DNA of 64,000 nt from Zafaria cholistanensis (GTDB lineage Bacteria > Actinomycetota > Actinomycetes > Actinomycetales > Micrococcaceae), in NCBI RefSeq assembly GCF_008580665.1, contig NZ_BKDJ01000008.1, forward strand, positions 1 to 64,000, read 5' to 3'. The notes beneath the pieces were generated by a model that saw only the letters and a program-made list of their open reading frames with translations, did no database searches and was not told where the DNA came from. A program made the translations under genes and the position numbers. Within the stretch, counting starts at the first letter, position 1. Every line of letters begins with the position of its first letter. Of the stretch, positions 43,944-52,942 are shown in pieces.

Positions 43944-44260
43944 GCATGGATGGCACAACAACAGCCCGGCGCATTCGCCGAACTGTACGGGCCTATATAA
44001 ACCCCAACGTCCGGGACACAATCAACTTTCTCGTCCGGAATGCGGACGCATTAAGGCGCGACCGGTCTTCGCGGACACGGTCTCACCCGGGCCCGCGAAG
44101 ACAAAAACCAGGGCCGGAGGACTGTGGTGCATGGATGGCACACGAGCAGCTCGGTGTCTCTGCCGGGATGCACAGAACTCCATATACGGAACCTACGGGA
44201 CGGAATCAACCTCTCAGGGGCCTATATACGGAAATAACGGGGACAAAATCAATTTCCTTG
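43935..44260 (+). repeat. Degenerate direct repeats
   Basis: GTGGCGCATGGATGGCACA (43939-43957) recurs as GTGGTGCATGGATGGCACA (about 44124-44142). A second element, TATATA followed by GGGACA/GGGACG and AATCAA, occurs at about 43994, 44182 and 44223. The first two occurrences keep the same order, so a unit of roughly 190 bases was duplicated. No gene lies here. Confidence 0.6.
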
Positions 44261-44418
44261 ACCAAAGGTGGCTGCTTCGCGGTGCGGCCGGCATCCGCGG
44301 AAACGGACGTTCCTGGTGGTAGCGTCATCGCTGTGGCAGGCCCGTTTTTGGGAGAACGTGCCGCTGCTCCGTTGGGCACCCGGCCCTTTGGGGAAAAGGC
44401 GGATGAAGGGCAGCACTG

Positions 44419-44760
44419 ATGGGAGTTCCTGGCAAGGCCGTTGTGTCCAAGGCCGACTATGCCAGCTACATCAACAGCCCGGCGTGGAAGGCCACCCGCA
44501 ACAGATACTGGGCCTCGAAGCTTCCGACGGAGTGCTACGTCTGCCAGGCTGCGCGCCACCCGGGAATGCATCTGCACCACCGAACCTACAAAAACCTCGG
44601 CGCTGAACGCCTCATGGACCTAGTGCCCGTCTGCCAGCCCTGCCACGACGAGATCCACCAACTGCATCGCAGCGATCCCGCGTGGAAGCACAAAGGCCTG
44701 TGGGCCGCGACAAAACGCGTCCGCAAGCTCAGGTCATCAGGCAAGAAGAACCGCCCGTAG
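44419..44760 (+). CDS. Small HNH endonuclease
   Basis: A 113-residue protein. NSPAWKATRNRYWASKLP, then CYVCQAARHPGMHLHHRTYK, LMDLVPVCQPCHDEIHQLH, gives an HNH core with paired CxxC zinc ligands and the LHHRTY catalytic region. Size and layout match stand-alone HNH proteins of phages and islands. The C-terminus is basic. The last 24 bases overlap the tail of a dead integrase on the other strand. Confidence 0.82.
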   Translation: MGVPGKAVVSKADYASYINSPAWKATRNRYWASKLPTECYVCQAARHPGMHLHHRTYKNLGAERLMDLVPVCQPCHDEIHQLHRSDPAWKHKGLWAATKRVRKLRSSGKKNRP

Positions 44761-45506
44761 CGAGCGGAACGGATTCACCTCCGGACAGTCCATCGCTTCC
44801 CTCGCTTCCCCCGAGAAAGTCCAGACCGCACGCTCGAACAGCGAGAACCAGCTACCGATGCGTCTGGGCCAGTGGTCGGAACCGCACGACAGTATCCGCT
44901 GCATCGCCTTCACATTCGCGCCGGTGCTGACCGCAAAACTCGCTGCACGATGGCGCAGATCATTCGGAGTGATCCTGGGCAGGCCGGCCCGCTCGATCGC
45001 GCCGGCAAACCAGCTGTAGCTGTCTTCATGCACGCGCGGTCCGCAAGTACCCGCCATCGGGGCCCGGGAAGATTTAAGGTATCCCGCCCCTTGCCCTCGC
45101 AGGCCTGCGCCAACAACTCGGACAGGAACCGCGGGAACGACACGACGCCCCGGCGATGGTTCTTCGGGGTGGCGCCCACCACCGTGCCGCCGAGGTCCAC
45201 GGCGTTCTCCTCGATCCGCAGACGCCGACGCAGCGCGTCCAAATCGCTGACTCGGAGCCCGGTCGCCTCGCCCCAGCGCAGGCCGCAGTAAGCGAGCACC
45301 AGGACAAGCGTGGCAACGGAACCCGCATGCTGGTGAATAGCATCCGGGTGAGGCCGTTCACCGACCGTGGATGGGCCCTCGAACCGCTCTACGGCAACGA
45401 CTGATCCCCACCCCCGGGCCAGGACAGCCGCCGGCCCCGGGGGTGGGGTACCTTCTTCGCCGTCCGAGGGTATAGCCGCCGGGCCAGGAAAGTCCCACTC
45501 ACGCAA
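44737..45506 (-). pseudogene. Tyrosine integrase, frameshifted and truncated
   Basis: Minus-strand frame 1 reads VLVLAYCGLRWGEATGLRVS (with the catalytic Arg), then DLDALRRRLRIEENAVDLGG and TPKNHRRGVVSFPRFLSELL. After a shift near 45065 it continues WFAGAIERAGLPRITPNDLR, HRAASFAVSTGANVKAMQRI, the HxLR-type box as NDLRHRAAS. The C-terminal tyrosine region is unrecognisable. Its N-terminal DNA-binding domain is missing. It probably once moved this island. Confidence 0.8.
45406..45448. terminator. GC-rich hairpin
   Basis: CCCCACCCCCGGGCC (45406-45420) pairs with the run 45433-45448 with a one-base bulge. It lies inside or beside the dead integrase, so its role is unclear. Confidence 0.4.
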
Positions 45507-45645
45507 GTTAAAGCGTTTTGATCAGGGGGTTCTGATAAGGGAAAAGTACCCTGCCCGCCGCCAGGGAGCCAGCGCCCGCCCGCCACCTCCACGCCCGAGA
45601 AGCAGATCGGCCCCTGCACGTTTCGTGCGGGAGCCGATCCTGTTC

Positions 45646-46002
45646 CTAGCTCACACGCTCCCAGAGTCCGGGCGTGGACACCTGGCCGTTGTCCGTGCGG
45701 ATGCCGGCCATCAGGGCCCCGCTCGGCCGACCGTCCTTGTTGTGCGTGAGGTGCCGCGGCAAGCCGCAGGCAACCGCAAACTCAGTGATGTCGAGGTTGG
45801 GGTCCTCGTGCATGAGCACCTGAGCCGTCACCCACATGACGTTCATCTTGATGATGTCCGCCTCGTGGGGCTCGAGCTGCTTGCCCGTACCCCGGCCGTC
45901 AATCGTGCGATCGTGGCCGGCCCGATCCGCCCGGTAGGGCGCATCCGACCAATCATGGTTCGCAATCTCGCGAGCGTGTTCCTGAGCGATACGGCTCAAC
46001 AT
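45646..46002 (-). CDS. Hypothetical protein, 118 residues
   Basis: ATG 46000-46002 follows GGAGG by eight bases, a strong site. MLSRIAQEHAREIANHDWSD starts a helical, charged protein that continues EADIIKMNVMWVTAQVLMHE, NLDITEFAVACGLP and ends QVSTPGLWERVS. No family recognised. Codon use is natural, so a real gene is likely. Confidence 0.6.
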   Translation of the reverse strand: MLSRIAQEHAREIANHDWSDAPYRADRAGHDRTIDGRGTGKQLEPHEADIIKMNVMWVTAQVLMHEDPNLDITEFAVACGLPRHLTHNKDGRPSGALMAGIRTDNGQVSTPGLWERVS

Positions 46003-46189
46003 AGAGCTACCTCCGATAGGTGATGGAACGTCCCTCCCCGACGGAGGGAACGCCAGCCATCCTAGGAGCCATCCCGCCTTAGCCTCAGCAGCCACGCCGA
46101 TGCAATTACCTGCCGGCTGCCAATGCCGGGGGTCTCCGGGGACCGTTCGCAGCCACGTCTGCCGAAGCACTGACGCCTCAGTCTCAGGA

Positions 46190-46741
46190 CTAAGGGCGCC
46201 GTCTCTCCCCCCAAGGATTATCGGGATACTCGACCGCGTAGTTGCGCAGCTGTTGCGCTCGCTTCACGCTTCGCTTTCCGTGCGCTGTCTTATGGCCGCT
46301 GACGGCATGTCCTCGGACCCATTTCACGTGCTTCTTGTCACCGTTGAGGGCCAGCCCAAGCGATCGAGAATCGTAGGAAACCCGGCAGCTGGCCCCTGCA
46401 TCAAGACGTTTGGGCAGAACGACATCCCCTGGCCCAGGATCGAACCTCACGAACGAACTACCGTCCGAAAGCTCCAACTCCAACGCCGTAATCTCCGTAC
46501 TAGCAGACCGGCTCCTGTTGGTCACCGTCACCACCGTTCGTTCAATCCCCTCCTGGGGCAACGGCGGATCAAGTATCGGTATCGCTGCCGACAGGGAAAC
46601 CTCCAACCGCACGCGGTCGCTGAAGCGGAACCACAAGGTGAGTCCGACGGACAACAGGGAAATAACGAAGGCCGCCAAAGGGAGCAAAGATTCCCACCAG
46701 GCAGAAACCAGCTCAACCTGGATGGGTTCTGTCATGAGCAT
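46190..46741 (-). CDS. Membrane-anchored hypothetical protein
   Basis: A 183-residue protein with one N-terminal transmembrane helix (WESLLPLAAFVISLLSVGLTLWF) and a soluble beta-rich domain (VRLEVSLSAAIPILDPPLP, VVTVTNRSRSASTEITALEL, SFVRFDPGPGDVVLP) followed by a basic C-terminus. The layout resembles small island-borne membrane proteins; no family is recognised. ATG 46735 is an alternative start. The ribosome site is weak. Confidence 0.55.
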   Translation of the reverse strand: MLMTEPIQVELVSAWWESLLPLAAFVISLLSVGLTLWFRFSDRVRLEVSLSAAIPILDPPLPQEGIERTVVTVTNRSRSASTEITALELELSDGSSFVRFDPGPGDVVLPKRLDAGASCRVSYDSRSLGLALNGDKKHVKWVRGHAVSGHKTAHGKRSVKRAQQLRNYAVEYPDNPWGERRRP

Positions 46742-47074
46742 TCAGCGAGCCTAAGGCACGTGAAGGTCTACCCAACGACGTGTACCCACTTTTGCCCACG
46801 CTTGCCCGTATTCCCCCTAATCTAACCGCATGACAATTCCCGAGATATCGGGTCTTTTTCCCCACCACCTGAGGTGTCTGGGAGATTTCAATTCCCTCAG
46901 TCACTGGGGCAAAGGGAAGCAGAAGCATTGGCGGGGCGAGCATGCGCGAGTGGCCTCGGGTCGACGGGTCCGCCTTTTTGACGCACCAAGTGCTCCGCAC
47001 TTAGAGCGACGAGCTGAGCCGGGCACCGAAAACGGATAGGCACGTTCCTGGGCTGCCATCGGCCACGTTGACTG

Positions 47075-47305
47075 GCCCATGTACCAGCACCGTATGTACG
47101 GACGCAGCTGCCGGACGGGCGGACGGTCCACGGGAAGGCCGACGCCTGGCAGGGAAGCCTGCTTCCGGTCCGGTGGCCCGAGGGCCAAGACCTGCCCATG
47201 CTCTGGATGACCGCGGACCTCGTCCGACGCATCCCACGCAACGAGTCGTCCTGGCACGAACCCCACGACGACATCACGTGGTACCTCGAACACGGCGAAG
47301 CCTGA
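47075..47305 (+). pseudogene. Orphan C-terminal coding fragment
   Basis: One frame reads YVRTQLPDGRTVHGKADAWQ, then VRWPEGQDLPMLWMTADLVR and HDDITWYLEHGEA to a TGA at 47303-47305. The composition is convincingly protein-like, but a stop lies just upstream and no start codon with a ribosome site fits. It is probably the end of a broken small gene. Confidence 0.4.
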
Positions 47306-47966
47306 ACATCCCCTCCAGCCTGCAGGCAGTCCCCGCCGGCTCGAGACCGGTTACCACTCGGCACCTACGCGGCCGGGATGACGGCCAGAGCTCTCCGCGG
47401 GGCACCTGGGGGCGGTTTTGAGGTTTCCCCTCTTACAAAGGGCCCTCCCCCACCTACCGCCGGTAATTGCCCTCTTGGCTGCAATGAATCTTGCAGTGGT
47501 CACCAATCCTGAGGCTGATAACGGTGCTGACGACATCTATTTCCCCGCAATCCCCCCGGGATCTGTCGGGCGCCGCGCCGTCGGCCAGGATCTTGTCACG
47601 TCGACCCGCCTTCAACGACAGACAAGATCACGAACGCCCGCTAATGACTCGGAACCCGAGGCTTGGGCCCCTCTCACTGCATCGGGTCAATCACTGCCGC
47701 GGGCATCTCGATACCGTTGTCGCGGGCACATCACCCAGCGCCGCGCCACTGGCCAAGACCTTGGAGGAGGCCAAACCCATAGGGCTGGGGAACACCCTTG
47801 TGCTGTCTGGAAACGTCGATCCCTAGACTCACGGGTCCCTTCCCTTCATCTTGCGCCCCGGATCGTTTTGGAACGAGCTTTCCCGGGCGAATGATGTGGC
47901 CGTCTTCTTGGGATGACGTGTGGTAACGCAGGCTGAAGGATTGGGGTTCGCGCCCTTGGGAATGGG
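47306..47966. other. No recognisable gene
   Basis: About 660 bases at the island edge. Frames on either strand lack ribosome sites and natural composition. It probably includes the prephenate dehydratase promoter. Confidence 0.4.
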
Positions 47967-48842
47967 ATGATTTCGGCTGTGACTCCAGCAATCGCGTACC
48001 AAGGTGAACCGGGCTCGAATTCACACATTGCTTGCACGGAGGTCTTCCCTGCGTGGGATGCGATTCCCTGCGCCAGCTTCGAGGACGCTTTTGCGGAAGT
48101 CACCACGGGACGTGCCCAACGCGCCATGATTCCCATTGACAACTCGATCGCCGGACGTGTTGCGGACATCCACGCGCTGCTTCCGGAAACTCGGTTGAGG
48201 ATCGTCGGGGAGCACTTTCTGCGTATCCGTTTCGACCTGCTAGCCGTTCCCGGTACTACCTTGGAACAGGTTCGGGAAGTGCACAGCCACATCCACGCAC
48301 TGGGCCAGTGCCGCGCATTCATCCGCCAGCACGGGCTGGTGCCGGTCATCGCTGGCGACACAGCCGGGTCCGCGCGCGAGGTCGCGGAGTGGAACGACCC
48401 GGCCAAGGCATCCCTTGCTCCTCCCTTGGCTGCGCCCATGTACGGATTGGACGTCTTGGCCACGGAGGTTGAGGACGATCCAACCAACACCACCCGTTTT
48501 GTGCTGCTTGCCGACGACCAGTCGCTTTCGTCACGCGAGCATCTGTCGCCGAACGTGATTACGAGCTTTGTCTTCCAGGTAAGGAATGTCCCCGCGTCCC
48601 TCTACAAGGCGCTGGGCGGCTTCGCCACCAACGGCGTCAATATGATCCGGCTCGAGAGCTACATGGTAGGCGGGCAGTTCGCGGCCACGAAGTTTATGGT
48701 CGATGTCGAAGGCCACCCGGAGGACGCCCCGCTCATGCGGGCTTTTGACGAACTGGGATTCTTCGCCACAGATGTCCGGATACTCGGCGTCTACGCCGCC
48801 CATCCGTTCAGGTCGCGTGGCGCTCAGGATCCGGTTCGTTAG
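47967..48842 (+). CDS. pheA: Prephenate dehydratase
   Basis: A 291-residue enzyme converting prephenate to phenylpyruvate in phenylalanine synthesis. The catalytic domain shows AIAYQGEPGSNSHIA at the start, AMIPIDNSIAGRVAD, and the TRF motif in NTTRFVLLAD. A C-terminal ACT domain (residues ~200-280) carries NVPASLYKALGGFATNGVNM and LESYMVGGQFAATKFMVD. The usual ESRP phenylalanine-binding motif is ESYM, a form I associate with alphaproteobacterial enzymes. ATG 47967 has only a weak GGGAATGGG site. Its terminator overlaps the stop. Confidence 0.88.
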   Translation: MISAVTPAIAYQGEPGSNSHIACTEVFPAWDAIPCASFEDAFAEVTTGRAQRAMIPIDNSIAGRVADIHALLPETRLRIVGEHFLRIRFDLLAVPGTTLEQVREVHSHIHALGQCRAFIRQHGLVPVIAGDTAGSAREVAEWNDPAKASLAPPLAAPMYGLDVLATEVEDDPTNTTRFVLLADDQSLSSREHLSPNVITSFVFQVRNVPASLYKALGGFATNGVNMIRLESYMVGGQFAATKFMVDVEGHPEDAPLMRAFDELGFFATDVRILGVYAAHPFRSRGAQDPVR

Positions 48843-48870
48843 AGGCCGGGCACGGGGCCCGGCCTCTAAC
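48838..48870 (+). terminator. Hairpin terminator of pheA
   Basis: A 14-bp perfect stem (48838-48851 with 48857-48870) whose left arm includes the TAG stop; loop 5 bases. Confidence 0.75.
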
Positions 48871-49067
48871 GAAGGATGTCCCGGCAACCTGCGGGCAGCT
48901 GGCCCCGGCGCGGGGTGCCGCACGGCGCCTATTGGCATGTCGGGAAACCGCGCGGGCTCCTCACCGTCGCCGGCGTCGATCGGGAATGCACCCTTTATGT
49001 CCTTGCGGAACCTCATACCCACCGGGTCGGAAGCGTTGCGGCACCAAGAGACAGAGGCCTCGTGGTG

Positions 49068-49883
49068 TCAGTAGCTGGCGGGTGCCGCGGAACTGGTGTG
49101 GCGTTCGCCGATGTATGTGGCGACGAGGGCTTCGGTGCCGCGGGCGATGAGGGCTACGTCTGCGCCGACGTTGACGAAGTCAGCGCCCGCGGCAATGTAC
49201 TGGCGGGCTTGAGCCTCCACGAAAGCGTTGACGCCGATGATCTTGCCGGCGCGCTTGACGGCAGCGATGGTTCGCACGACCGAGGCCACGACCTCGGGGT
49301 GATCCTGTTGGCCCAGCAGGCCCATGGTCGCGGCGAGGTCCGAGGGACCGATGAACACGCCGTCGATCCCGTCGGTCCCGGCGATCTCCGCAGCGTTTTC
49401 GACGGCCTCGGCGGACTCGATCTGCACGAGCAGGGAGACCAGTGCGTTAGCGCGAGCAAGGTAGTCCGGAACGCGGTTCCAGCGGGCGGAGCGCACCAGG
49501 ACGCCGCCGACGCCGCGCACGCCCGCAGGGGCATAACGGGTCGCGGCGACCGCTTGGCGGGCCTCCTCGGCGGTGTTGACCATCGGCACGATCAGGGACT
49601 GCGCCCCCAGGTCCAGCACCTGTTTGATGATGACGGGGTCGTTGGTGGGGACGCGGACCACAGGCACCACCGGATAGCTGGCGATGGCACGGAGTTGGGC
49701 GAGGATGGCCGCGAGGTTCACCGGCCCGTGTTCGGCATCGATGAGCAGGTAGTCCAGCCCGGCTCCGGCGCAGATCTCGGCGATACCCGCGTCTCCGGAA
49801 TCCAGAAACATCCCGGCGATGGTTCGTCCATTTAGGGTGAAGAGGTCCTTGAAGGACGGGGCGGGTTCTAGGCGCAGCGGCAT
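49068..49883 (-). CDS. HpcH/HpaI-family aldolase
   Basis: A 271-residue class II pyruvate aldolase: TIAGMFLDSGDAGIAEICAG, DYLLIDAEHGPV, VPVVRVPTNDPVIIKQVLDLGAQSLIVPMV, then VQIESAEAVENA and DGVFIGPSDLAATMG, with the catalytic His, Arg and the metal-binding Glu and Asp in place. Relatives cleave 2-keto-3-deoxy sugar acids (RhmA, GarL) or 4-hydroxy-2-oxoheptanedioate. With the dioxovalerate dehydrogenase 39 bases upstream it fits sugar-acid breakdown. The exact substrate is open. Confidence 0.85.
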   Translation of the reverse strand: MPLRLEPAPSFKDLFTLNGRTIAGMFLDSGDAGIAEICAGAGLDYLLIDAEHGPVNLAAILAQLRAIASYPVVPVVRVPTNDPVIIKQVLDLGAQSLIVPMVNTAEEARQAVAATRYAPAGVRGVGGVLVRSARWNRVPDYLARANALVSLLVQIESAEAVENAAEIAGTDGIDGVFIGPSDLAATMGLLGQQDHPEVVASVVRTIAAVKRAGKIIGVNAFVEAQARQYIAAGADFVNVGADVALIARGTEALVATYIGERHTSSAAPASY

Positions 49884-49922
49884 GCGATGGTTCCGTTCTT
49901 TCCGTTGTCAGCTAATACGGGG

Positions 49923-51527
49923 TCAGGGATGTTGGCTGATGATGCCTTCTACCCTGCGGGTGAGGTTCCAGGGGTTGTCTTCCCGCAGCGGTTCCGGAAG
50001 CAGGCCGTTGGGGATGTTCTGGTAGGCGACCGGGCGAAGGAAGCGCTCGATCGCCAGCGTGCCGACGGAGGTGGTGCGCGAATCCGAGGTGGCAGGGAAG
50101 GGCCCGCCGTGCACGATGGCGTTGCCGACGTCCACGCCGGTGGGCCAGCCGTTGGCGATGATGCGCCCGACCTTGCGTTCGAGCACGGGAATCAGCGGGG
50201 CGGCCACCGGGTGGTCCTCCTCGGTCAGGAGAAGGGTCGCTGTGAGCTGGCCTTCCATGCTCTGGGCGGCTGCCACCAGTTCCGCAGCCGAGTGGTAGCG
50301 GACCACTAGGGACGCCGCGCCGAAGATTTCTTCCTGGAGGACGGTGTTGCTCATGAAAGTGGGAACGTCGGTGCCGAACACCATGGGAGCGGGCGCGTTT
50401 TCGGTGGAACCCTCAACCCCGCGGGCCACGACCTCCACTCCGTCTTGGCCCTCGAGAGCGTCAATTCCCTCGCGGCAGGAACGGGCGATGCCCGGAGTCA
50501 ACATCGTTGCGCCGTGGGCCTGGGCCAGAAGGTGCCTGACGGCGACGACGAACGCGTCGCCGTCTTTGCCGACGGGAACGAAAAGCAGGCCTGGATTTGT
50601 GCACAGCTGCCCCGAAGAACCTGTCAGTGAGGTGACGTAGGCTCCGGCGAGTTCCCCGGCTTCGCTGCGCAGGGCGGATTCAAAAAGAAACACGGGGTTG
50701 ATGGAGCTCATTTCGGCGTAGACCGGGATGGGCTCGGGGCGGGCCGCCGCGGTGGCCATGAGGGACGTGCCCGCGCTGCGGGAGCCGGTGAAGCCCACGG
50801 CCTTGATCGCAGGATCCTTGGCCAGGGCCTGGCCGATGCTGGCGCCGGGCCCGTAGATCAGGGAGAATACGCCCGGGTGCAGGCCCAGGTCGCGCGCAGC
50901 CTCGGCAATGGCGCGGCCGACGATCTCGCTGGTGCCCGGGTGGGCGTTGTGGGCCTTGAAGACCACCGGGCAACCGGCAGCCAGGGCGGAGGCGGTGTCG
51001 CCGCCGGCAGTGGAGAAGGCCAGCGGGAAGTTGCTGGCGCCGAACACCGCCACGGGCCCGAGGGGGATCTTGCGCTGGCGGATGTCCGGGCGCGGTACGG
51101 GCTGGCGGGCGGGCAGGGCCGGGTCGATGCGCACGCCGCGGTAATCGCCCTGGCGCACGACGGCAGCGAACAGGCGAAGCTGGCCGGTGGTGCGGGCCAG
51201 TTCTCCGGTCAGGCGGGCCTCCGGAAGGCCCGTCTCAAGTGCGGCACGGGAGATAAGGTCCTGGCCGGCCGCCTCGACGTTCGCCGCCGCCTGTTCCAGG
51301 AACGCCGCGTGTGCTTCGGGTTCGAGCTCCTTGAAGGATTCGAACGCTTCCTCGGCCGCGGCGGTCGCGGCGGCAAGCTGGGCCTCTGTGATCAGCGAGT
51401 AGGCCGGCGAGAGCTCCCCGCCGGTGGCTGGGTTGATGCCATGGGTCGTACCGGCCTCCCCCGGCGTCTGCTGACCGGCGATGATCGAATGTCCGGCGAG
51501 GTTGGCGATCTGGGTGGTGACGGGCAT
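49923..51527 (-). CDS. 2,5-dioxovalerate (alpha-ketoglutaric semialdehyde) dehydrogenase
   Basis: A 534-residue NADP-type aldehyde dehydrogenase of the long subfamily. Visible are PVAVFGASNFPLAFSTAGGD, GFTGSRSAGTSL, the glutamate in YAEMSSINP near residue 278 and the catalytic cysteine in SGQLCTNPGL near 316, then EEIFGAASLVVRY. FGASNFP with SSINP is typical of KGSADH enzymes that convert 2,5-dioxovalerate to 2-oxoglutarate at the end of glucarate, galactarate, arabinonate or hydroxyproline routes. AAGGAG precedes ATG 51527. Confidence 0.87.
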   Translation of the reverse strand: MPVTTQIANLAGHSIIAGQQTPGEAGTTHGINPATGGELSPAYSLITEAQLAAATAAAEEAFESFKELEPEAHAAFLEQAAANVEAAGQDLISRAALETGLPEARLTGELARTTGQLRLFAAVVRQGDYRGVRIDPALPARQPVPRPDIRQRKIPLGPVAVFGASNFPLAFSTAGGDTASALAAGCPVVFKAHNAHPGTSEIVGRAIAEAARDLGLHPGVFSLIYGPGASIGQALAKDPAIKAVGFTGSRSAGTSLMATAAARPEPIPVYAEMSSINPVFLFESALRSEAGELAGAYVTSLTGSSGQLCTNPGLLFVPVGKDGDAFVVAVRHLLAQAHGATMLTPGIARSCREGIDALEGQDGVEVVARGVEGSTENAPAPMVFGTDVPTFMSNTVLQEEIFGAASLVVRYHSAAELVAAAQSMEGQLTATLLLTEEDHPVAAPLIPVLERKVGRIIANGWPTGVDVGNAIVHGGPFPATSDSRTTSVGTLAIERFLRPVAYQNIPNGLLPEPLREDNPWNLTRRVEGIISQHP

Positions 51528-51643
51528 GGCGCTCCTTGGCTGTCTGAAGGCGTGCTGATCGGGTGTGGGGCGGGCGGGTTCCCCTTATTGCGTGCCTGCG
51601 GCCGGAGACGGTCCTTACGGGCCGGTGGCAGGCTTGGGCAGGA

Positions 51644-51678
51644 GGACGTCTCCTGCCGCGCGGCGGCAGGAGACGTCC
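51644..51678 (-). terminator. Hairpin terminator between dehydratase and dehydrogenase genes
   Basis: A 16-bp perfect stem (51644-51659 with 51663-51678), loop 3 bases, 26 bases after the dehydratase stop on the minus strand. It splits the leftward genes into two transcription units. Confidence 0.75.
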
Positions 51679-51703
51679 TGCCATGTCCGGCCTCCGGGGG
51701 GCG

Positions 51704-52879
51704 TCAGCCGGCCTTGATGATTTCGTGCATGGTGCGGACCGGCAGCAGCTTCTCCATGTCGTAGGTGACCCCGATGCCCGGGCCGGTCGGCACGGCCATC
51801 ATGCCGTCGGCGGTGATCGTGTCGACGTGGTCGCTATAGTCGGTGTAGATCAGCGGAGACGGGTCAAGCAGCGCGGGCGAGACGTTGGCGATCTCATACA
51901 TGGTGGTCTGCTGTTGCGCGGCGATGAGGTGACGGTGCACCGGGCCGGGTGCGTGCATCTCGGTCGTGACGCCAAGCGACTCGCCGAAGTGGATCGTCTT
52001 CAGTGCGCCGGTGATGCCCAGGTCGTAGTGGATGTCGACGCGGAGCAGGTCGGTGCCGCCGTTGAGGAGGAAATCGGCCTTCGCCTCAGGGCCGGCGACG
52101 TGCTCGGTCTGCAGGATCGGGATGTTCAGGGCCTCGCGCAGCTTCTTGTGCTGGAAGATGCCCAGTCCGGTGGGGCGCAGCGGGTCCTCGTACCAGCGGA
52201 AACCGGCCTCCTCGCAGGCCTTGCCCACGAAGATGGCATCACTCAGGGAGTTGAACACGCAGGCCGGATCGAGCATCAGCTCAACCCTCTCGCCGAGGGT
52301 TTCGCGCATGTGGCGAACGTTTTCGGCTTCCTCCCACTTGTTGCCGGCGTGCCAGGAGTGCATCTTGAACCCGGTGAAGCCCTTGTCCTTGAGCGAGAGG
52401 AAGAAATCGCTCACGGCTTCCTTAGTGGGCAGGTTGTCCAGCCGGTCCCCGTTGTGACATGAGGCGTAGGCGGGCACCTCCGTGCGGTGGCCCCCCAGCA
52501 TCTGGGTCAGCGAAGTGCCCTGGATCTTTCCCGCCAGGTCCCACAGCGCGGTGTCCACATAGGACAGCCCGTAGGAATGCGCCGGACGGCTCGCGCGCCG
52601 GGTGGTCTGGAAGATGAGTTCGCGCTCGTGCCACTGGTGGCCCACCGCGACCTTGGCCGCAGCGATCGCCTGCGGAACGGCGGCGGAGACGCACTGGAAG
52701 GCGTATTCACCGACGGCGCCGTCCTCGGTAAAGATCTGGACCATGAGCACCGGCTTGGCCGAGCCGGGGCCGGGCGTGTAGGTGAAGGAACCGCCGTAGG
52801 TGTCGTCCGTGTAGTTGTGGGCGAAGTTCTCCACCACCACGTCGAACGTGCTGATCTCGATTCTGTCAATGATGCTCAT
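51704..52879 (-). CDS. Enolase-superfamily sugar-acid dehydratase
   Basis: A 391-residue mandelate racemase/muconate lactonising family protein. Metal ligands Asp204 (LMLDPAC), Glu231 (RWYEDPL) and Glu259 (LQTEHVAG) are present. Candidate bases are Lys172 and His174 in GFKMHSWHAG (K-x-H rather than K-x-K) and the Asp282-His309 dyad (VDIHYD, TEMHAPGPVH). These fit a dehydratase abstracting the proton next to a carboxylate of a sugar acid. The product would feed the DapA-family enzyme, 63 bases upstream in the same operon. The exact acid is unknown. Confidence 0.82.
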   Translation of the reverse strand: MSIIDRIEISTFDVVVENFAHNYTDDTYGGSFTYTPGPGSAKPVLMVQIFTEDGAVGEYAFQCVSAAVPQAIAAAKVAVGHQWHERELIFQTTRRASRPAHSYGLSYVDTALWDLAGKIQGTSLTQMLGGHRTEVPAYASCHNGDRLDNLPTKEAVSDFFLSLKDKGFTGFKMHSWHAGNKWEEAENVRHMRETLGERVELMLDPACVFNSLSDAIFVGKACEEAGFRWYEDPLRPTGLGIFQHKKLREALNIPILQTEHVAGPEAKADFLLNGGTDLLRVDIHYDLGITGALKTIHFGESLGVTTEMHAPGPVHRHLIAAQQQTTMYEIANVSPALLDPSPLIYTDYSDHVDTITADGMMAVPTGPGIGVTYDMEKLLPVRTMHEIIKAG

Positions 52880-52942
52880 GGATTCCTGGTCCTATCGTGT
52901 GGGGTTGTTGCGGTTGGTTCCGGAGGGCGTGGCGGATGCCGC

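Noticed and set aside
43935-44260. CRISPR array or phage origin
   Set aside because: Only two or three degenerate units, irregular spacing, no cas or replication genes.
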